Of a DNA stretch of 64,000 nt, positions 54,671 through 63,816 are shown in pieces (position 1 is the stretch's first letter; each line of letters starts with the position of its first letter). Both the position numbers and the translations under genes were made by a program. Where the stretch lies: NCBI GenBank assembly GCA_944321165.1, contig CALUKE010000010.1:21647-85646 (forward strand). Reading direction: 5' to 3'. The stretch comes from an uncultured Odoribacter sp. (lineage in GTDB: Bacteria > Bacteroidota > Bacteroidia > Bacteroidales > Marinifilaceae). The notes beneath the pieces were generated by a model that worked only from the letters and a program-made list of their open reading frames with translations, did not search any database and was not told the DNA's origin.

Positions 54671-55947
54671 AAATAGGATTGTTATTTGTCATGATCAGTT
54701 TGTGCTTTTCTGCTTTGCATACGGAAGCTCAGGTGGAAAATAGCGCTGTAGCGGTAATGGATTATCGTGAAGTGGACGGAAGAATTGTGGTGGAAGCCTT
54801 GTTGAATGGTAAGCCGGCCTTGTTAGCGCTTGATTTGTCCGGCCATAATGCGATTTTGGAAGAATATCTGGATGATTATGGGATTGATTCGGAGAAAATT
54901 GGCAAGTTTCCTTACAAGGAATACGTATGCCGTTCCTGTATTCCGGCAGGCTCTGTAATCATTGATAAAGTTTCCATCGGAAATTTGGCTTCTGGTTTAG
55001 AAAGTAGCTTTTTTGTATTGAAGGATGCTCCGGAGTTGAAGGAAATGGGAGTAGTCGGTACGATCAATGCGGTTTTGTTTCAAACTTGTGTCTTGACCAT
55101 TGATGCCAGGCGTAAGAAGTTGACCACGACAGCACCTTACCGTCCGACTTATATGAAATTGACACATCGTCAGAATGCGAAGTTTGTATCGTATGGGGCC
55201 TATGTTTTAACGGAATGTGGGATAAACGGTCAATCCCTGGAGGTCGCGTTGGATACCTGGAGTAAGGGTGGCCTGAATTTAACCGCCTCCGATTTTACCC
55301 GTGTGGCAGGAGAAAAGACCGGTAGCTGCATTCCGGTTCCGAAGATGGATTTTAGTACTGCAACACTTGAAGGCAGACAGGTGGAGTTGCCCGGTTTTAA
55401 TTTTGTACGTACAGCCTTGGAAAATGTGAAGGTAGTAGAAAATCCCTGTTTGAAACACTCTGTGATCGGGTTGGATATTTTGAAAGAGGGGATCCTTTCG
55501 ATCGATATTGCGAAGGATAAAGTGTATTTCCAGTTCCATGATATGGTGGAGATTGATGATGCTGCAGAAAAAGCGCCGGAAGTAAAGATAGAAGAAGGAA
55601 AATTGAATGCTATCACACGGGATTATTTTATTGAGCATATTTTTGATTATCGGGATGGAGAAGCATTCCAATCAAAGAGTGACCGGATCATCGTGATTGA
55701 TTTCTGGGCGACTTGGTGTGGCCCTTGCATGCGATTATTGCCGGAAATGGAGAAAATGGCGGCAGAATACAAGGGGCGTGTCCTGTTTTTGAAAGTCAAT
55801 GCAGATAAGGAAAAGGAATTGTGCAGCGTATTTGGAATACAGGCATTGCCGACTTTGATGTTTATTGCACCGGGAAAAGAGATGATCCGGGATATGGGAG
55901 CTGCTCCCGAAAGATATCGGGAAATCATAGAATCTTTGTTAAAATAA
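54667..55947 (+). CDS. degenerate aspartic-protease-like domain fused to thioredoxin
   Basis: 426 residues with signal peptide. The N-terminal 300 residues are homologous in layout to the preceding protein, but the motifs read DLSG and DTWS in place of DTG and DSG, so catalysis is unlikely. The C-terminal 110 residues are a thioredoxin domain (FWATWCGPC, cysteines 351 and 354; cis-Pro in ALPTLMF). The fusion suggests handling of disulfide-containing peptide substrates. Start overlaps the upstream stop (ATGA). Confidence 0.83.
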   Translation: MKIGLLFVMISLCFSALHTEAQVENSAVAVMDYREVDGRIVVEALLNGKPALLALDLSGHNAILEEYLDDYGIDSEKIGKFPYKEYVCRSCIPAGSVIIDKVSIGNLASGLESSFFVLKDAPELKEMGVVGTINAVLFQTCVLTIDARRKKLTTTAPYRPTYMKLTHRQNAKFVSYGAYVLTECGINGQSLEVALDTWSKGGLNLTASDFTRVAGEKTGSCIPVPKMDFSTATLEGRQVELPGFNFVRTALENVKVVENPCLKHSVIGLDILKEGILSIDIAKDKVYFQFHDMVEIDDAAEKAPEVKIEEGKLNAITRDYFIEHIFDYRDGEAFQSKSDRIIVIDFWATWCGPCMRLLPEMEKMAAEYKGRVLFLKVNADKEKELCSVFGIQALPTLMFIAPGKEMIRDMGAAPERYREIIESLLK

Positions 55948-55963
55948 ATAATAAAAATACCAG

Positions 55964-58780
55964 ATGAAAAAAATTTTTAGCTTATTTGTGCTTGCTTGTT
56001 TACTGTTAGGACAGGGGGTATTTGCTCAGGCAAAATTGGAAGATCCCCTGCCACAGGATCCGAATATTCTTGTCGGAAAACTTCCCAATGGCATAACTTA
56101 TTATCTGCGTCATAATGCAGAACCGAAAGAACGGGCCAGTTTTTATATCATTCGAAAAGCTGGAGCCCTTTTGGAAGAAGCGGATGAGAACGGTCTGGCC
56201 CATTTCCTGGAGCACATGGCCTTTCAAGGAACCCAGAATTTTCCGGGGAAAGGGATCATTACGACTTTAGAGAGACACGGTATTTCTTTCGGCAAAGATA
56301 TCAATGCCTATACGGCACACAATGAAACTGTCTATAACATCAGTTCTGTGCCGACGACTGATGAATCCCTGTTGGATACCTGTTTGTTGATTCTTCATGA
56401 CTGGTCCTATTACTTGACTCTCTCCGATGAAGAGATCGATGCGGAACGCGGAGTCATTGCCGAAGAATGGCGAACCCGACGGAATTCGGATTTTCGCATC
56501 ACCGCTCAAATATTTCCTGTTTTACTGAAAGGTTCCAAATATGCGGAACGCGATGTTATCGGGTCTTTGGACGTTATCAAAAATTTCGAGTACCAGACCA
56601 TTCGGGATTTTTACCACAAATGGTATCGTACAGATCTGGAAGCCATTGCGATTGTGGGAGATTTCGATCTGAAGAAGATGGAACAGCGCGTTAAAGATAT
56701 ACTGTCCAAGATTCCGGCTGTAAAAAATCCGGCACCCCGTCCCTTCTATGAAGTTCCGGAGCATGATGAGATTTACTACTGTCTGGCGACAGATAAAGAG
56801 GCTACCGGTTCGTCTGTCCAGTTGATAAACTTCATGCGTAGTACTCCTGCTGCGGAAAAGAATACGCATGCCTATCTGAAGGATAATTTATTGGCAACTC
56901 TTTATATCAGTATGATCAATACACGCCTGGCAGAACTGATGCAGCAGGCGAATCCCCCCTATATGGGAGGCAGTATCACTTTCGGCGGATTTGTCGATGG
57001 ATATAATGCCTATACGTTGGCTGCCACCGCCAAACCCAATGAAGAGGCAATCGCTCTTGAGACAGTATTGACCGAAAATGAACGGGTGAAACGATATGGA
57101 TTTACAGCAAGTGAACTGGAACGTATCAAAACCAATCTCTTGACTACTTTAGAGTCGGCTTACAAGGAAAAAGACAAGACCCATAACGACGCTTACATAA
57201 ATACAATGCAGGCGAATTTCCTCTATCAGGAACCGATGGTGGATTTTAGCTATTATTATGAATATATGAAGCAACTGATACCGACAATTTCTGTGGCCGA
57301 AGTAAATGCCAAGGCAAAGGAGTGGAATGTGGCAAAAAATCAGGTTATTATTGTGAGTGGTCCTTCAGAAAATGTCCGTCATTTGACGAAAGAAGAGTGT
57401 TTGGCCATCATGGATCAAGTTTCCAACGCAGAAATATCTGCCTATCAAGATGTGGAAGTCGGTGCAGAGTTAATGACGGAGGAATTACCGGGAGGAAAGA
57501 TCGTAAAGACTAAACAATTGCCGACATTCGGTGCTGTAGAATGGACCCTGGATAATGGGGCGAAAGTTGTTTTCCGTAAAGCCGATTATAACAAAGAAGA
57601 AGTAACACTGGCTTCTTATAGCAAAGGTGGCACCTCTCTGTATGATTTGGACATGTTGCCTTCCGCACAGAATGTTTCCAGTTTTATCGCTGGTTTCGGA
57701 TTGGGAGATTTCAATGCCGTTACTTTGGGAAAACTGCTTACCGGTAAGATGGCCAGCAGCAGTGTCAGTATTACCGGTATGTCAGAATCGGTACAGGGTG
57801 CATCGACCCCCAAAGATGTGGAAACAATGATGCAGCTGGTATATCTTCGTTTTACCAAACCACGTTTTGACAAAGAGATATTCGAATCCGCCATTAGCCG
57901 AACTCGGGCGATGTTGCCTTCCGTTATGAGCAATCCTCAAACAATCATGAAAGATTCCCTCACTTTAATTACGAGTAATTATCATCCCCGGGCTTTGATC
58001 TTCAATGAAGATTATCTGAATCAGTTGACTCTGGAAAAAATGGAACAGATATATCGAGATCGTATCAAAGATGCCAGCGACTTTACTTTTTTCATTGTTG
58101 GTAATGTCGAGGAAGAAACGATTAAACCGCTTGTGGAAAAATATCTGGGTTCCTTAAAATCCGAATATCGGAAAGAAAACTGGAAAGACAACAAGGTGAT
58201 GGGGCCCAAGGGGAAAACGGTGAAAAAGATTGAGATCGAGCTGGAAGAACCGAAAGCTGTGGTCTTCACCCGTTTTTCAAAAGAGATGAAAAATTCGCTT
58301 CAGAATGATTTTTGTAACAGTATATTGAAAGGTATTTTAGATTTAAGGTATACAGAAAACATCCGTGAGAAGGAAGGAGGAACCTATGGCGTTGCGGTAC
58401 AAGCCAGTTCAAGTAGAATTCCGCGTAGCATCTACACCATGTCCATGCAGTTTGATTGCGATCCTGAAAAGGCAGAGTACCTGAAGTCGCTTATTTATCT
58501 GGAAATGGATAAACTGCAGAAAGAAGGGCCCACCGAAGAAGAGTTGACAAAGGTTGTAAGTAACTTGTTGAAAATCAGAGAACAGTCTAAAAATCAGAAT
58601 AGCTATTGGATGAATGTATTGACTACTTATTATGTTGTTGGAACCGATATCCATGATCCTAAAAATTACGAAGATATTTTGAACGGGATTACGGTAGAGG
58701 ATATTCAGAAATTCACCAGATTGCTGATGAAAGATGTAGATATCGTAGATGTTACTTTTGTTCCCAAGAAAAATAGCTGA
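55964..58780 (+). CDS. M16-family zinc peptidase (insulinase/pitrilysin type)
   Basis: 938 residues with signal peptide (VFAQ). Two M16 repeats. The inverted zinc motif HFLEH lies at residues 80-84 and the third ligand region is DAERGVIAEEW, so the N-terminal half is catalytically competent; the C-terminal half has the expected substrate-binding arginine/tyrosine segment (REKEGGTYGV). It degrades peptides in the periplasm or at the surface. Last gene of locus C; terminator at 58807. Confidence 0.93.
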   Translation: MKKIFSLFVLACLLLGQGVFAQAKLEDPLPQDPNILVGKLPNGITYYLRHNAEPKERASFYIIRKAGALLEEADENGLAHFLEHMAFQGTQNFPGKGIITTLERHGISFGKDINAYTAHNETVYNISSVPTTDESLLDTCLLILHDWSYYLTLSDEEIDAERGVIAEEWRTRRNSDFRITAQIFPVLLKGSKYAERDVIGSLDVIKNFEYQTIRDFYHKWYRTDLEAIAIVGDFDLKKMEQRVKDILSKIPAVKNPAPRPFYEVPEHDEIYYCLATDKEATGSSVQLINFMRSTPAAEKNTHAYLKDNLLATLYISMINTRLAELMQQANPPYMGGSITFGGFVDGYNAYTLAATAKPNEEAIALETVLTENERVKRYGFTASELERIKTNLLTTLESAYKEKDKTHNDAYINTMQANFLYQEPMVDFSYYYEYMKQLIPTISVAEVNAKAKEWNVAKNQVIIVSGPSENVRHLTKEECLAIMDQVSNAEISAYQDVEVGAELMTEELPGGKIVKTKQLPTFGAVEWTLDNGAKVVFRKADYNKEEVTLASYSKGGTSLYDLDMLPSAQNVSSFIAGFGLGDFNAVTLGKLLTGKMASSSVSITGMSESVQGASTPKDVETMMQLVYLRFTKPRFDKEIFESAISRTRAMLPSVMSNPQTIMKDSLTLITSNYHPRALIFNEDYLNQLTLEKMEQIYRDRIKDASDFTFFIVGNVEEETIKPLVEKYLGSLKSEYRKENWKDNKVMGPKGKTVKKIEIELEEPKAVVFTRFSKEMKNSLQNDFCNSILKGILDLRYTENIREKEGGTYGVAVQASSSRIPRSIYTMSMQFDCDPEKAEYLKSLIYLEMDKLQKEGPTEEELTKVVSNLLKIREQSKNQNSYWMNVLTTYYVVGTDIHDPKNYEDILNGITVEDIQKFTRLLMKDVDIVDVTFVPKKNS

Positions 58781-58806
58781 TAGCTTGTTTTTATCACTTT
58801 AGAATT

Positions 58807-58847
58807 GAGTGTATGTCGCTTCAAATGTCGATATACACTCATTTTTT
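58807..58847 (+). terminator. terminator after locus C
   Basis: GAGTGTATGTCG (58807-58818) and CGATATACACTC (58829-58840) pair with two mismatches near the loop, followed by ATTTTTT. Confidence 0.8.
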
Positions 58848-58873
58848 ATATTTTCCGGTGTATGATTAAATTG

Positions 58874-58905
58874 TTTGGTTAAATAGGTATAATTGTGTAA
58901 TTTTG
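58874..58905 (+). promoter_or_regulatory. promoter of the GH27 gene
   Basis: TTTG (58874-58877), a 20-nt spacer and TAATTTTG (58898-58905): a full Bacteroides-type promoter. The transcript would start about 30-40 nt before the ATG at 58951 and include a 6-codon leader frame (ATG at 58911). Confidence 0.8.
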
Positions 58906-58950
58906 ATAGCATGAAGAAGATTTTTCTATAATGTGCTTAAATAATTACTT

Positions 58951-60396
58951 ATGAAAACATTCATTTTTATGGTAAGCATGGCTGTCGCTTTATCGGCCGG
59001 AGAAGCGATGGCGCAGCAAACGGCTTGTAAACCTCCTGTCATGGGATGGAGTTCGTGGAATGCCTTTCGGGTAAATATCAGTGAGGATATTATTAAACGT
59101 CAGGCGGATTTGATGGTGGAAAAAGGATTGAAAGCGGCTGGATATCAGTATGTAAATATTGATGACGGTTTTTTTGGAGAGCGGGATGAATCCGGTCAGA
59201 TGCATGAACATGCACAGCGTTTCCCGAACGGTATGAAGTTGGTGGTCGACCATATTCATGCTTTGGGCTTGAAGGCTGGAATATATACGGATGCCGGTAA
59301 TAATACCTGTGGATCGATGTCCGATAGGGACAAGACCGGAGTCGGGGCTGGTATTTACGGACATGAAGCCCAAGATGCCCAATTGTATTTTGGGGATTGG
59401 GGATTCGATTTCATTAAAATCGATTATTGTGGAGGGAATTACCTGGGACTGGAAGAAAGAGACCGTTATACTGATATCCGTCAAAACATCGATATGGTGA
59501 AAGAGGGAGTGGCGCTGAATATTTGCCGTTGGGCATTTCCCGGAACCTGGGCAAAAGAGGTGGCTGATTCCTGGCGTATCAGCGGCGATATCCGGGCTGA
59601 ATGGAATTCGATCAAGTATGTGGTTGGGAAAAATTTGTATTTGTCGGCTTATGCAGGAAACGGGCATTATAATGATATGGATATGATGGTGATCGGTTTC
59701 AACGATGGCAGTCCGGTAGGGGGTGGTGGTTTGACACTTCAGGAGGAAGAGGCTCATTTTGGATTGTGGTGTATTATGAGTTCTCCTTTGTTGATTGGTT
59801 GCAATTTGGAAAAAATTTCGGACTCTTCTTTGAAGCTTTTGAAAAATCCGGAATTGCTGGCTTTGAATAGAGACCCGTTGGGATTACAGGCTTATGTGGT
59901 ACAGCATGTGAATGACGGGTATGTCCTGGTGAAAGATATAGAACAGAAGCGCGGAAAGGTGCGGGCTGTCGCACTTTATAACCCATCGGATTCTGTCTGT
60001 GCTTTTACGGTTCCTTTGAGTTGTCTGGAGTTTGAAGGAACGGTTCGTATCCGGGATTTGGTAAGGCAACAGGATCTGGGAAAGGTGAAAGATACCCTGA
60101 TACGGGAACTTCCGGCTCACAGCGCATTGATTTTGCGAGTAGAAGGGAAAAAACGACTGGAACCGACACTGTATGAAGCAGAGTGGTCATATTTGCCTCT
60201 GTTCAATGATTTAGGTAAGAACAGTAAGGCGGTTCGCTATCAATCACAGGAAGAGGCTTCCGGGAAAATGATGGTGGGGTATCTGGGTGGACAACCGGAG
60301 AATTATGCCGAATGGAAAGAGGTGTACAGCGAGACCGGCGGTTCATATGAGATGACGATCCGTTATGCACAAGGTGGTGGGCGACAATATGAATAA
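58951..60396 (+). CDS. GH27 alpha-galactosidase with truncated C-terminal carbohydrate-binding domain
   Basis: 481 residues with signal peptide (AMAQ). GH27 motifs: GWSSWNAF, YVNIDDGFF, LKAGIYTDAGNNTC, FDFIKIDYCGG (nucleophile Asp) and DSWRISGDI (acid/base Asp), so the catalytic domain is complete. After a beta-sandwich linker, a CBM35/CBM6-like domain starts (YEAEWSYLP) and stops at YAQGGGRQYE, where full-length proteins usually continue for some tens of residues. The end coincides with the start of the AT-rich island, so the gene was probably cut by its insertion. Confidence 0.9.
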   Translation: MKTFIFMVSMAVALSAGEAMAQQTACKPPVMGWSSWNAFRVNISEDIIKRQADLMVEKGLKAAGYQYVNIDDGFFGERDESGQMHEHAQRFPNGMKLVVDHIHALGLKAGIYTDAGNNTCGSMSDRDKTGVGAGIYGHEAQDAQLYFGDWGFDFIKIDYCGGNYLGLEERDRYTDIRQNIDMVKEGVALNICRWAFPGTWAKEVADSWRISGDIRAEWNSIKYVVGKNLYLSAYAGNGHYNDMDMMVIGFNDGSPVGGGGLTLQEEEAHFGLWCIMSSPLLIGCNLEKISDSSLKLLKNPELLALNRDPLGLQAYVVQHVNDGYVLVKDIEQKRGKVRAVALYNPSDSVCAFTVPLSCLEFEGTVRIRDLVRQQDLGKVKDTLIRELPAHSALILRVEGKKRLEPTLYEAEWSYLPLFNDLGKNSKAVRYQSQEEASGKMMVGYLGGQPENYAEWKEVYSETGGSYEMTIRYAQGGGRQYE

Positions 60397-60706
60397 ATTT
60401 GTATCAATCTGATAATATGTATTTTATATTGATATAGCAATATGTGATATGCAATTTAGTACCATTTTAGCATCACTATTTTATCTCACTTTTTCATGTG
60501 TTCTATCACATAAGTGGCATATTTTTTCAAAATAGGATAGTCGGAAATATAAGTCAGACGAAAATAAGAGTTAAGGCTTATAACGCATTACAATAAGTTA
60601 AATCACTTATTCTCTAATTTTATAAGCTAATTGGCTTATAATATTTTGGTCGGTAGAGATATTATTTATACCTTTGCATTGAACAGTAATTAAACGGATT
60701 CAATCT
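60397..60706. other. AT-rich intergenic region at the island edge
   Basis: 310 bases after the truncated GH27 gene. No gene is seen in the first 170 bases. The rest holds GGCTTATAA at 60575-60583 and again at 60633-60641, and the promoter described separately. Confidence 0.6.
60621..60676 (+). promoter_or_regulatory. promoter and operator-like dyad of the cyclase-fold gene
   Basis: TTTG (60645-60648), a 20-nt spacer and TACCTTTG (60669-60676). Immediately upstream is the inverted repeat TATAAGC-taattg-GCTTATA (60621-60640). The HTH domain of the downstream protein makes autoregulation a possibility. Confidence 0.65.
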
Positions 60707-61366
60707 ATGTATGCAACCATTTCTGCCGATATAGTTTCGTCCACATCTTTGTGTATTGAAGAAACCATTGCTTTGAAGCAAAGGATAGAAGATTTATTTT
60801 CTGTCCTCGAAAAGAGATTTCCCGGATTTTGGGGCAGGTTAATAAAGGGAGATTACATAGAGTGCCTGTTGCCTTCAGCTAAGGACGGCTTCAGAGTTGC
60901 TCTTATTATTAAGAGTTGCATTAAGTCTTTTCCTATTGCAGAACCGAAAAAGAAAAAACTGTTCCAAGCATACGGAATCCGTATAGCTATGGGAATAGGT
61001 AATATGCGTATTGTCGATAAGGAACACGGCATAATGGATGGAGAGGCGATTTATTTATCAGGACGGACATTAAGCGGAATGGGGACTCCAAACAAAAATG
61101 GTACATTCCTTATTGAACCTGCTGATATGCAACTAAAACCGGCATTACAGACTGTCGGTATGCTGACCGATGCCTTGCTCAATAATGCTACAAAGCGACA
61201 GAGTGAAGTCATTTATTATAAACTTTTGTCTAAAAGCGAGCAAGAAATAGCAGATATATTAGGCGTAAAGCAGTCTGGAATAAACCAGCACTCGACTTCT
61301 GCTAAATGGTATTGTATAGAGGAGGCACTAAATTACTTTGAACAACTAAATTTTGAAAACGCATGA
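60707..61366 (+). CDS. cyclase-fold (SatD-like) protein with C-terminal HTH
   Basis: 219 residues. The N-terminal part resembles class III nucleotidyl-cyclase folds and SatD proteins: SADIVSSTSL with D8, KGDYIECLL with D49, IRIAMGIG and GEAIYLSGRTLSGM. The two aspartates match metal positions of cyclases. A helix-turn-helix follows at about 170-205 (SEQEIADILGVKQSGINQHS). Either a sensor/regulator or a small nucleotide-binding enzyme. It overlaps the DUF3307 membrane-protein gene by 4 nt, so the two act together. No activity can be inferred with confidence. Confidence 0.7.
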   Translation: MYATISADIVSSTSLCIEETIALKQRIEDLFSVLEKRFPGFWGRLIKGDYIECLLPSAKDGFRVALIIKSCIKSFPIAEPKKKKLFQAYGIRIAMGIGNMRIVDKEHGIMDGEAIYLSGRTLSGMGTPNKNGTFLIEPADMQLKPALQTVGMLTDALLNNATKRQSEVIYYKLLSKSEQEIADILGVKQSGINQHSTSAKWYCIEEALNYFEQLNFENA

Positions 61367-62070
61367 ATAGCTGGTTATTATTAAGCCTGTTGATGGCTCA
61401 TGTGATTGGAGATTTCTATCTGCAAAGTGATAAATACTGCAAGAGGAAAGAGGAATCAAAACTAAAAAGCCCTTTTTTGTATGTTCATTCCACAATCATA
61501 GGACTGCTTTCATGGGCATTTGTTCCAACAGTTGATTTTTGGGTTTACGCGTTGCTCATATTAGTAACACATTTGATGATTGATGCGGTGAAATCATACA
61601 TGTGCAAAGGTCTGTGGCCTTTTTTAGCAGACCAGATTGCTCATATTGTAATTTTGTGTTTTATTGCACATCAATATGTATCGCTATGCCATTTACCAAT
61701 TCAAGGCATAGATTTCTTTGAACATATATCCATTCCAACATTTGTGTTTGCCATATTATGTTGTCTGAAACCTACCAACATTCTTATAAAACTGATATTG
61801 GAGCGATATAAAATAGGAGAAACCGAATCTTGCAAAAGCATGAAAAATGCAGGGGCACTCATCGGAAATTTAGAAAGAATCCTGACATTGGTATTTGTTT
61901 TGATCGGCCAATATGAAGCTGTGGGATTCATCATAGCCGCAAAATCTGTACTTCGATTTAAGGACACAGATACAGCCAAGACAGAATATGTATTAGGTGG
62001 AACTTTATTGAGTTTTGGTATAGCCACATTATTAGGCTTAATGGTAAAACAATTATCATTAGTATTCTAA
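61363..62070 (+). CDS. DUF3307-family membrane protein
   Basis: 235 residues with about six hydrophobic helices. The N-terminal LLMAHVIGDFYLQSDKYCKRKEE and the later THLMIDAVKSY are the conserved His/Asp/Lys motifs of DUF3307. Function of the family is unknown. The gene overlaps the cyclase-fold gene; this pairing recurs in bacteria as far as I know, with SatD-type partners. Confidence 0.85.
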   Translation: MNSWLLLSLLMAHVIGDFYLQSDKYCKRKEESKLKSPFLYVHSTIIGLLSWAFVPTVDFWVYALLILVTHLMIDAVKSYMCKGLWPFLADQIAHIVILCFIAHQYVSLCHLPIQGIDFFEHISIPTFVFAILCCLKPTNILIKLILERYKIGETESCKSMKNAGALIGNLERILTLVFVLIGQYEAVGFIIAAKSVLRFKDTDTAKTEYVLGGTLLSFGIATLLGLMVKQLSLVF

Positions 62071-62079
62071 TTTTACACA

Positions 62080-62913
62080 ATGAGAGAATTAACAGATAAG
62101 GAAAAATATATTGTAAAAGGATTGTTTGATAGAAAAAACAATTTCAAATTGGAAGAACTGCGTACGACAAAACTGCTACGAGATAATCTTGATTGTTTTG
62201 CATTACGCTGGGAATTAGCCAAAAGGAAAAGAATCAAGATTTATATGAAAAAAGAAGATGCTGAAGATATTACAGAACTAAATAAACAATATTTCAAGAT
62301 TTGTGATTTCCTTTATTTCATGAATGAATTAGAAGTGAATCATTACATTGAGCTCCAGACAATATCATTTGCTAATGATACCTCTAAACTGGTGAAACAA
62401 GCATTATACGATACCTCAAAATATCAATATGGACTTCCCAAAGATATTGAATATTCTGGAAATCTTGATTGCTTTTATGAAATAGCAGATAAAGGGAAAC
62501 GACTATATGCCGTGGAACATATAGAGCAGAATGCCTACACCGATTGCGTTGATTTACTTAACAAATACTACGATAAAATTATTTATCCATTACCATTGTT
62601 GGAAGACTTAGTAAAGCATGAATACAAATCTATCGAACAAAGGAATTTTGAAAAACAAATAGAAGAAAATGAACTACACCATAAAGAGCAAATGAAAAAT
62701 GCTCGTATGTCTTTTTATGCTGCATTATGTGCTGTCGCCGTTTCGGCTATAACACCCTTCTGCGTCGAGAAATGTGCAGAACCTATTAAAATAGAGGAAT
62801 CTCAATTGGAATCCTTGAAACAGTCTATCATACAAAGCCGTTCTAATTTTTCCGATACTTTATTGCGGCGATCTAATAGAAATGTTGATACATTGATTGT
62901 AGAATACAACTAA
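62080..62913 (+). CDS. unknown protein with coiled coil and one membrane helix
   Basis: 277 residues. I do not recognise a domain. The N-terminal 130 residues are charged and helical; residues about 185-210 form a charged coiled coil (EQRNFEKQIEENELHHKEQ); a hydrophobic helix lies about 212-230 (FYAALCAVAVSAITPF), and a short tail follows. The orientation and membrane anchor resemble accessory proteins of defence-type systems, but this is only a resemblance. 9 nt after the DUF3307 gene and 13 nt before the nuclease gene. Confidence 0.7.
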   Translation: MRELTDKEKYIVKGLFDRKNNFKLEELRTTKLLRDNLDCFALRWELAKRKRIKIYMKKEDAEDITELNKQYFKICDFLYFMNELEVNHYIELQTISFANDTSKLVKQALYDTSKYQYGLPKDIEYSGNLDCFYEIADKGKRLYAVEHIEQNAYTDCVDLLNKYYDKIIYPLPLLEDLVKHEYKSIEQRNFEKQIEENELHHKEQMKNARMSFYAALCAVAVSAITPFCVEKCAEPIKIEESQLESLKQSIIQSRSNFSDTLLRRSNRNVDTLIVEYN

Positions 62914-62926
62914 TTAAGATTCGATT

Positions 62927-63781
62927 ATGGCTAAATTGTCTTTTACAGAAAAACAATTAATAGAAAGGGTATTCGGCATGGGAAGTGGATATGTCCTAAA
63001 TTTTTCCAACCGAGAATTTGAAGAGTTTATGAAAGATGTCGTATCGTATAACATATATCAAAAATATCCTGGATTATCAAAAGCAAAAATGCTTCGACAA
63101 TTTATTGAAGATGAATCTGACGCATATGTCGGAAAGATGATAATTTTGCTCATAAACTATATGAAATCAAATTCATTAGACAAAAATATCACCCAAGAAG
63201 ATATAGCTAAGCTATATGAATTTGGGCAGAAAAAGTTAGGAAAAGATTCTATAAGTCATAAGAATACGACAACCTCGCCAAACAAGACCTCCAAAGTTGA
63301 TTTTGAATACCTAAAAAGAGAATTGTTAAACATAGAAAAGAAACAAACTCAGCAGCAAAAGGGGTATGCTTTTGAAATCTATTTAAAACATTTATTCGAA
63401 GCATTTAATTTGGATGTAAGAGCTTCTTATCGTACCGAGAATGACCAAATAGATGGCAGCTTTATCTTAAATGGTAATACGATTCTTATAGAAGCCAAGT
63501 ACAGAACAACCGAAATATCCAAAAATGACCTATTACTATTTTCACATAAGATTGAAACGAAATCACCTTTTACCAAAGGCGTATTTGTAACTTTATCAAG
63601 ACCGTCTGATAAAACAATAGAATATTTTTACGACAAATCATCAAGGCTTATCCTTTTTACAGTTGAAGAAATCTATATTTTATTGGAATATAAAATTTCC
63701 CTTATAGATATTCTAATAAAGAAATTTCGTCATCTGGAGGAAACTGGAACCATATTTCATCACGTTATGTGCTTGAGATAG
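62927..63781 (+). CDS. Mrr-type PD-(D/E)XK nuclease with Abi-like N-terminal domain
   Basis: 284 residues. The C-terminal half is an Mrr-cat nuclease core: YAFEIYLKHLF (E150), NDQIDGSF (D176) and ILIEAKYR (E189, K191), all catalytic residues present. The N-terminal half (EKQLIERVFGMGSGYVLNFSNREFEEFM, then YPGLSKAKMLRQFIEDE) resembles a domain attached to abortive-infection effectors of the AbiJ type. Likely a DNA-cleaving defence effector. A hairpin overlaps its stop codon. Confidence 0.8.
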   Translation: MAKLSFTEKQLIERVFGMGSGYVLNFSNREFEEFMKDVVSYNIYQKYPGLSKAKMLRQFIEDESDAYVGKMIILLINYMKSNSLDKNITQEDIAKLYEFGQKKLGKDSISHKNTTTSPNKTSKVDFEYLKRELLNIEKKQTQQQKGYAFEIYLKHLFEAFNLDVRASYRTENDQIDGSFILNGNTILIEAKYRTTEISKNDLLLFSHKIETKSPFTKGVFVTLSRPSDKTIEYFYDKSSRLILFTVEEIYILLEYKISLIDILIKKFRHLEETGTIFHHVMCLR

Positions 63782-63810
63782 GATGCGTGAAACAACTTTC
63801 CACGCATCCT
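63780..63810. terminator. bidirectional hairpin between convergent genes
   Basis: AGGATGCGTG (63780-63789) and CACGCATCCT (63801-63810) form a perfect 10-bp stem between the nuclease gene and the leftward gene at 63817. Confidence 0.65.
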
Positions 63811-63816
63811 AAACAA

